From the NCBI GenBank assembly GCA_034007245.1, contig JAVERH010000066.1, positions 1 to 10,855 on the forward strand: a stretch of 10,855 nucleotides of DNA. Reading direction: 5' to 3'. Numbering within the stretch: the first letter of the stretch is position 1; every line of letters starts with the position of its first letter. The notes below the pieces were generated by a model. That model was given only the letters and a program-made list of their open reading frames with translations, was not told the DNA's origin and did no database searches. Below are positions 6,127-10,855 of the stretch, piece by piece. A program made the translations under genes and the position numbers. This stretch comes from Anaerosoma sp034007245. GTDB lineage: Bacteria > Actinomycetota > Coriobacteriia > Anaerosomatales > Anaerosomataceae.

Positions 6127-7623
6127 GTGCGGCTTTCATCGATCCGGGCGCGAGTAGGCATCGTTTCTGCCGTTTTTGCCTTTACGCTCGTAGGGAGTGT
6201 GGCCGTCGGCACATACGTGCTCGTGGCCAACGGCATGCGATCGGCTGCGGCAGAGACTGCGGATCGTCTCACCGGAGCTGCCGAGCACGCCATGACGTAC
6301 GCCGTTCGTACCGCCGAGGACACTGTCAGGGCGCAGGGACTCGAGGGCTTGCAAGCGCAGAAGGCTATCGCCGAGCGAGTCGCGGGGGCGCCGCCTGCGC
6401 CGTTCTCTGAGGGGCTTGCATATGAGGGCTCCTTTGCGCTGTACGTCGTCGACACTCCGGGTGATCCACCTCGGCTAGCCTGGGAGATCGGTGATCCTCT
6501 GACTGTCGATCCCGAGCTTCGGGGGGAGGCGTTTCGCACCGGGGAAGCACAGCATCTTGAGCCGGATGTCCAGCCGCTTATCGTGGGTATGTTCGTGAAG
6601 GCTGATCTCGGCCAGTACACGACGTACCTGCCGGTCCAGGTCCCCGGTTTCAGCGCTGCAGTCCTCGATGTGTCCTACCCTCCACGTTCCCAGGAAGTGA
6701 TCCTCGACGCGACCCGCCTCCCCATGTATGCACTCGGCGTGGTCGCGCTGCTGGGCTCGCTCCTGGCTGCAGCCGGGACGACACACTGGGCGATGTCGCT
6801 CATCGAGAACCTGAAGCGCACGGCAGACTTGGTCGATGTGGGCATGCTCGATATCAGACTTCCCGAAGATGGAGTGAATGAGGTCACCGACCTTGCGCGG
6901 TCTCTCAACAGGCTTATCGATAACCTCCAACGTCGAAACGAAGCTCAGGCGCGCTTCATCGCAGATGCATCGCATGAGCTTGCGACTCCTGTGGCGGGTA
7001 TCAGGGGATATGTGAACATCTTGCGTGCCTGGGGTGCAGAGGATCCTGCGTTGCGCGAGGAGGCGGTAGGCGCGATCGACCGTGAGTCGCGGCGGATGGC
7101 CAGGCTTTGCAGCGACCTTCTGTCCCTCATCCGCAGTGAAGAGCAGATCGAATATCGCCAGACGAGGTACGACGTCAATGCGGTATGTCGTGAGGTGCTC
7201 GCCAACGCGGCGACCAGGTACTTGGAGAAGAGCCACGAATACACGGGTCCTGGTGAGGGGGCACTGTGGTTATACGGGGATCCGGATCGCATCGAGGAAG
7301 CGCTTGGGATCCTCGTCGATAACGCCTGCAAGTACACGCACGAAGGCGGGCAGGTCTCACTGAAGACGCGTCGCGCACGCGATCGGATCATCATCGAGGT
7401 CTCCGACACCGGTGTCGGTATCCCTGAAGAAGATGTTCCAAATGTCTTTGCCCGCTTCTACCGGAGCGATCTCTCACGTTCGCAGGAGACCGGTGGTTTC
7501 GGGCTGGGTCTGGCTATCGCGAAGCACATCGTGGATGTCAGTGGCGGAACGATCACCGTACTCAGTGATATCGGCCACGGCACGGTCTTCGAAGTCTCGC
7601 TGCCGCGCCAGCGGGGCAAGTGA
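6127..7623 (+). CDS. Membrane sensor histidine kinase
   Basis: 498 residues, partner of the preceding response regulator. Two membrane helices (about 11-33 and 199-219) flank an extracytoplasmic region of some 165 residues that I cannot assign to a known sensor fold. A HAMP linker follows (about 221-273), then the dimerisation/phosphotransfer domain with the H-box SHELATP and phospho-accepting H283. The ATPase domain carries the N-box VDNACKYTH (N399), G1 box DTGVGIP (427-433), F-box FARFYRSD and G2 box GGFGLGLAIAKHI. All catalytic boxes are complete. The start is GTG with AAGGGG at 6111-6116 in the end of the preceding gene; the gap is 6 bases. The stop TGA overlaps the ATG of the transporter gene (TGATG), so expression is coupled. 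The stimulus is unknown. Confidence 0.94.
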   Translation: MRLSSIRARVGIVSAVFAFTLVGSVAVGTYVLVANGMRSAAAETADRLTGAAEHAMTYAVRTAEDTVRAQGLEGLQAQKAIAERVAGAPPAPFSEGLAYEGSFALYVVDTPGDPPRLAWEIGDPLTVDPELRGEAFRTGEAQHLEPDVQPLIVGMFVKADLGQYTTYLPVQVPGFSAAVLDVSYPPRSQEVILDATRLPMYALGVVALLGSLLAAAGTTHWAMSLIENLKRTADLVDVGMLDIRLPEDGVNEVTDLARSLNRLIDNLQRRNEAQARFIADASHELATPVAGIRGYVNILRAWGAEDPALREEAVGAIDRESRRMARLCSDLLSLIRSEEQIEYRQTRYDVNAVCREVLANAATRYLEKSHEYTGPGEGALWLYGDPDRIEEALGILVDNACKYTHEGGQVSLKTRRARDRIIIEVSDTGVGIPEEDVPNVFARFYRSDLSRSQETGGFGLGLAIAKHIVDVSGGTITVLSDIGHGTVFEVSLPRQRGK

Positions 7624-8198
7624 TGGCAGGACTATCCCGAACGCATCATATAGCTCAGGCCGGTGTCGTAGCTGCCGTATATGCTGCATTCACGCTCGTG
7701 GTGATACAGACACCGTTGGGCTACGGACCCGTACAGCTGCGGCTTTCCGAGGCGCTGGTAGTGGTTGCATGCCTTACGCCAGCAGCCGTGCCAGGGCTAT
7801 GGGCGGGGACACTTCTTGCAAACGCGTGGATGCTCTCCAGCATGGGTGTCCTCGGTCTGCTCGACGTCGTGTTCGGCTCGCTTGCCACGTTGCTCGGGGC
7901 GATGTGGACCTGGCGGTATCGGCGGCGGCCGACGCTCGCGCTAGCCGGACCCGTTATCAGTAATGCGCTTATCGTACCGGCGTATCTGCCGGTGATGCTC
8001 GCGGGCGTGGTGGGGGTAGACTTCTACCGGTTCGAGGTTTTAGGGCTCGACGCCTCTGGCACGTGGCTGGCGATGTACTTGTTCGGTGTGGTGGCGGTGG
8101 GGCTTGGGGAGGCTATCGTCGTGTACGGTCTGGGTCTGCCGTTGCTCGTCGCGCTCAGGCGGCTTGGCGCTGCATCCCGCTTCGGCACGGATGGATAA
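7623..8198 (+). CDS. queT: QueT-family transporter (predicted queuosine-precursor uptake)
   Basis: 191 residues, strongly hydrophobic with about five or six membrane helices. It carries the family signature around residues 31-44 (PLGYGPVQLRLSEAL), DVVFGSLATLLGA (81-93) and the late GEAIVVYGLGLPL (162-174) motif. Family members (PF06177) are thought to be substrate-binding S components of energy-coupling-factor transporters that import queuosine precursors such as preQ1 or queuine. The ATG at 7623 shares one base with the histidine kinase stop and follows GGGG at 7613-7616. A GTG three bases earlier is possible but too close to that site. No transporter ATPase or T component is nearby, so a shared ECF module would be needed. 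No preQ1-riboswitch-like sequence precedes it. The substrate is inferred from the family only. Confidence 0.85.
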   Translation: MAGLSRTHHIAQAGVVAAVYAAFTLVVIQTPLGYGPVQLRLSEALVVVACLTPAAVPGLWAGTLLANAWMLSSMGVLGLLDVVFGSLATLLGAMWTWRYRRRPTLALAGPVISNALIVPAYLPVMLAGVVGVDFYRFEVLGLDASGTWLAMYLFGVVAVGLGEAIVVYGLGLPLLVALRRLGAASRFGTDG

Positions 8199-8208
8199 GG
8201 GGGGTACG

Positions 8209-9996
8209 ATGCCTGAGATCGATGGCATGCTGTCCTGGCCGCTGATAGAGCAGCGTAAGGACGACTGTGCGGAGTGTTGGTGCTGCGTCCGCTGCTGTCC
8301 AGTTCGGGCCATAAGGATCACCGGTGGTCGTTCTGAGATCGTCCAGGAGAAGTGTATCGGTTGTGGCCAGTGCGTCAGCGAGTGTAGCCGTGAAGGGTTC
8401 GTTGTCCGGGACGATACGCACGCAGTGCGTGCGCTGTTCAGGTCTCATAGGCCGGTCGTAGCGCTGCTTGCAAGCGAGTTCATCGCCGCGCTCTATCCGA
8501 TGACGGTCTCACAGGTGGAGCGTTCGCTCGAGTCGATCGGCTTCTCGTCGGTCGAGACGACGTTGCTCGGCGAGGAGCTTGTGGCCTCGGCATACGAGAA
8601 GATCCATGCCCGATCTGAGAGTGCGATGAGTATCCGTTCCACGTGTCCGGTCGTCGTCGACTACATCTGTAAGTTCCACCCGGCGTTCGTTCCGGCGCTC
8701 GCACCGCTCGTGCCACCGTATCTTGCGCAGGCGCGCCTCATCCGTAGCATGTACCCTTCCGACATCGCTATCGTCTACGTCAGCCCGTGTTATGCCCGCA
8801 AAGACGAGATCCGCGATCCCGAGTTCGCCGGGGCGATCGACGTGGCTATCGACTTCACCGAGCTGAAGCGCATGATCGTCGAAGGGCGTTCGCGCGTGAC
8901 CGGCAACTCTTCGGCAACACCAGCGCCGAGCAGACCGACCGCGCTCAAGGAGATATCGCTCACAGACGGGTTTCCTCGCCACACCCTTGCCTCGCACGAT
9001 CTCACCGACTGCACGGTCAGCACCGTCCGGGGCATAGAGGACATCGATCGCCTGCTTACCGCGATCGAGGCGGGTGAGACCGCACCACAGGTGATAGATA
9101 TGCTCAACTGTGAGGGTTGCATCGACGGACCGACCGTCAACCCCGGACTCTCGCTCTTCGCAAAGCGCAATGTCGAGTCTGCAGCACGGCGGACGCCGGG
9201 AACCACGCGCGTGAGCACTCGCTCAATGCTCAGTATGCTTCCGAGCATCGATCTCGTGCGTTCCTTTGTGCCCCGGCCGGTCTCTATCCCGCCGATCGAC
9301 GCACAGACGATAGACAGGACGCTTGCCGAAGGTGAGATCACGCGGGAGACTGCTCTGGACTGCGGGGCGTGCGGTTGGCCGACGTGTGTCGAGCATGCAG
9401 TCGCCGTGCACAACGCAGAGTCGACGTGGGATCTCTGCTTACCCCTCCAGCGCCGACGTCTAGCCGAGGATCGTGCACAGATAGAGAACTCCCAGACGCT
9501 CGATGGGCTCACGGGAGTATGGAACCGTCGCATCTTTGGTGACAGGCTGGCGATCGAGCTTGCGCGTGTCGCGCGCTACGGGACTCCGCTATGTCTCGTG
9601 CTCTTGGATCTTGATGCGTTCGGAGAGGTCAACGGCGCCCTGGGGCGTGACGGCGGCGATCGCGTGCTGGCGGAGGTGGCCCGGCGGATCGGAGCGAACC
9701 TGCGCACGACCGACGTTCTGGGCCGGTGGACCGGAGACCGATTCGTGGTAGCACTGCCCGGTGTCAACAAGACCGAGGCGTTCGTCGTAGCAGAGAAGCT
9801 TCGTGAGGCGATCTGCGCCGTGTTCACCATCACGGGCGAGGGTGGGTATACACAGGACGTAGCCGTGACCGCATCGATCGGAGTCGCGTCAGCGACCCTG
9901 ACGACCGATGTTCTCGAGCTTTTCGAAGTCGCCGACGCGGCACTTCTGGAAGCGCTGCGCGCCGGTGGGGATACAGTGAGACTGGCGCGGGGCTAG
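8209..9996 (+). CDS. Ferredoxin, [FeFe]-hydrogenase-like, 4Fe-4S and degenerate GGDEF fusion, putative redox sensor
   Basis: 595 residues, no membrane helix seen. Residues 20-59 hold two [4Fe-4S] ferredoxin motifs (C20, C23, C26, C30 and C49, C52, C55, C59). Residues about 80-310 resemble the catalytic domain of [FeFe] hydrogenases, but with altered H-cluster motifs: STCP (144-147) instead of TSCCP, SPCYARKDE (192-200), and NCEGC (300-304) instead of CPGGC spacing. A third cluster motif of the RnfB/CODH type follows (C385, C388, C393, C410). Residues about 430-595 form a GGDEF domain in which the signature is TGDRF (508-512), while RTTD (499-502), D467, N475 and D484 are kept. It belongs with sensory hydrogenase-like proteins linked to signalling domains; activity as a hydrogenase or diguanylate cyclase is doubtful. 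ATG 8209 is chosen over an ATG at 8191 because the G-run at 8199-8204 precedes it. The gene lies 10 bases after queT. Confidence 0.85.
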   Translation: MPEIDGMLSWPLIEQRKDDCAECWCCVRCCPVRAIRITGGRSEIVQEKCIGCGQCVSECSREGFVVRDDTHAVRALFRSHRPVVALLASEFIAALYPMTVSQVERSLESIGFSSVETTLLGEELVASAYEKIHARSESAMSIRSTCPVVVDYICKFHPAFVPALAPLVPPYLAQARLIRSMYPSDIAIVYVSPCYARKDEIRDPEFAGAIDVAIDFTELKRMIVEGRSRVTGNSSATPAPSRPTALKEISLTDGFPRHTLASHDLTDCTVSTVRGIEDIDRLLTAIEAGETAPQVIDMLNCEGCIDGPTVNPGLSLFAKRNVESAARRTPGTTRVSTRSMLSMLPSIDLVRSFVPRPVSIPPIDAQTIDRTLAEGEITRETALDCGACGWPTCVEHAVAVHNAESTWDLCLPLQRRRLAEDRAQIENSQTLDGLTGVWNRRIFGDRLAIELARVARYGTPLCLVLLDLDAFGEVNGALGRDGGDRVLAEVARRIGANLRTTDVLGRWTGDRFVVALPGVNKTEAFVVAEKLREAICAVFTITGEGGYTQDVAVTASIGVASATLTTDVLELFEVADAALLEALRAGGDTVRLARG

Positions 9997-10005
9997 GGAG
10001 GGGCG

Positions 10006-10855
10006 ATGGTACGCGATGCGCTGCTCTGGGAGCCTGCGGGAGAACGTGTGCACTGTCTGCTCTGTCCCAACGACTGCCGTATTGCGGTAGGAGGTCGCGG
10101 CACCTGTGGTGTTCGCGAGAATCGCGCAGGTCGTCTTGTCGCGCTGACCTACGGGCAGGTCTCCTCGGTCGCGGTCGACCCGATCGAGAAGAAGCCGGTC
10201 TTTCACTATCGCCCGGGAACGCTCGTCTTCTCGCTTGGCAGCGTCGGTTGTTCGATGCGGTGCGGGCACTGTCAGAACTGGCAGATCAGTCGCGCTGCTC
10301 CAGGCGAGGGCGCGCTGAAGGCACTCGACCCTTCTGCAGTACCCGAACTAGCACTCCAGCACGGATGTGCCGGTGTGGCGTTCACGTACAACGAGCCGGT
10401 GATCTGGATCGAGTACGTGGTTGACGTGGCCAGGGCAGCCAGGGCAGCCGGACTCTATACGGTGATGGTCACCAACGGCTACGTGACGGAGGCGGGACTC
10501 GATCTCTTAGGTCCTCTTATCGATGTCTGGCGCGTCGATGTGAAGGGCTTTGACGATGCCATATATCGGTCACTGTGTAAGGTCCGCTCGGTGGCGCCTG
10601 TGCTGGCCGGTGCCGTCAGGGCGAAAGAACAGTGGGGGATGCACGTCGAGGTCGTGACCAACGTCATCCCGACCATCAACGATGGAGATGAGACGATGCG
10701 TGGCATCGCCGAATGGGTGGCCCGTGCACTCGGCCCTGATACACCGTGGCATGTCACACGCTTCTTCCCGTATCTCGAGCTATCGCACCTGCCATCCACC
10801 CCCATCCTCACGCTCGAACACGCACGGGAGATCGGTCGCGAGGCGGGGTTGCGCC
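10006..10855 (+). CDS. amrS: AmmeMemoRadiSam-system radical SAM enzyme (3' truncated)
   Basis: 283 complete codons are present and the frame is open to the window end; family members are about 330-340 residues, so roughly 50 are missing. The radical SAM cluster motif CX3CX2C is C82, C86, C89 (GCSMRCGHCQNW). An N-terminal cysteine set (C17, C20, C24, C34) precedes it and is typical of this subfamily, which resembles pyruvate-formate-lyase activating enzymes. Further family marks are IEKKPVFHYRPG (60-71), FTYNEP and the VTNGY stretch. The substrate is not established; the enzyme usually accompanies MEMO and AMMECR1 homologues, which would be expected just downstream. The ATG follows GGGAGGGG at 9996-10003 and lies 9 bases after the hydrogenase-like gene, so it belongs to the same operon. 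Confidence 0.9.
   Translation, partial: MVRDALLWEPAGERVHCLLCPNDCRIAVGGRGTCGVRENRAGRLVALTYGQVSSVAVDPIEKKPVFHYRPGTLVFSLGSVGCSMRCGHCQNWQISRAAPGEGALKALDPSAVPELALQHGCAGVAFTYNEPVIWIEYVVDVARAARAAGLYTVMVTNGYVTEAGLDLLGPLIDVWRVDVKGFDDAIYRSLCKVRSVAPVLAGAVRAKEQWGMHVEVVTNVIPTINDGDETMRGIAEWVARALGPDTPWHVTRFFPYLELSHLPSTPILTLEHAREIGREAGLR

Noticed and set aside
8086..8208. Upstream GTG/ATG starts extending the hydrogenase-like protein into queT
   Set aside because: They would overlap queT by over 100 bases; the ATG at 8209 follows a G-rich ribosome binding site and leads directly into the ferredoxin motif.
10429..10449. Tandem 9-base repeat GCCAGGGCA in the radical SAM gene
   Set aside because: It encodes ARAARA in a helix where the family normally has a similar Ala/Arg-rich sequence, so it is ordinary coding sequence rather than an expansion.
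1..10855. tRNA or rRNA genes, CRISPR arrays, insertion sequences or phage genes
   Set aside because: Nearly all bases belong to recognised protein genes; no repeat-spacer pattern, transposase or cloverleaf was seen.

Overview
This is a GC-rich, almost fully coding bacterial window with every supported gene on the + strand. The gene content suggests a strictly anaerobic actinobacterium, perhaps of the Coriobacteriia/OPB41 type. The clues are the end of a pyruvate:ferredoxin oxidoreductase beta subunit, a corynebacterial-style lysC-asd pair, an oxygen-sensitive hydrogenase-like iron-sulfur protein, and an AmmeMemoRadiSam radical SAM enzyme. This placement is inference from gene content, not a phylogeny.

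Layout. (1) 2-301: C-terminal end of porB. (2) 302-443: intergenic region with a perfect 14-bp inverted repeat and a possible extended -10 promoter. (3) 444-2993: a large membrane protein with sensor, HAMP, GAF and intact HD-GYP domains plus an unassigned C-terminal domain, probably a c-di-GMP phosphodiesterase. (4) 2994-3085: short leader. (5) 3086-5373: lysC-asd, the first and second steps of the aspartate pathway, overlapping by one base. lysC carries an in-frame internal start with a strong Shine-Dalgarno sequence, matching the separate beta subunit known from Corynebacterium and Bacillus. (6) 5440-10855: an apparent five-gene operon with gaps of -1 to 10 bases. It encodes an OmpR-type response regulator, a membrane histidine kinase, a QueT-family transporter, a fusion of ferredoxin, hydrogenase-like, 4Fe-4S and GGDEF domains, and an AmrS-type radical SAM enzyme cut by the window end.

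The most interesting object is the fusion protein at 8209-9996. Its hydrogenase-like domain lacks several residues of the catalytic H-cluster motifs. Its GGDEF domain has a degenerate signature (TGDRF) but keeps an RxxD inhibitory site at the normal spacing. It looks like a redox or H2/CO-type sensor coupled to c-di-GMP binding rather than an enzyme. It sits with a two-component system, a predicted queuosine-precursor transporter and AmrS, and about 5 kb from an HD-GYP phosphodiesterase. How these work together is unknown; a signalling module tied to anaerobic metabolism is the simplest inference.
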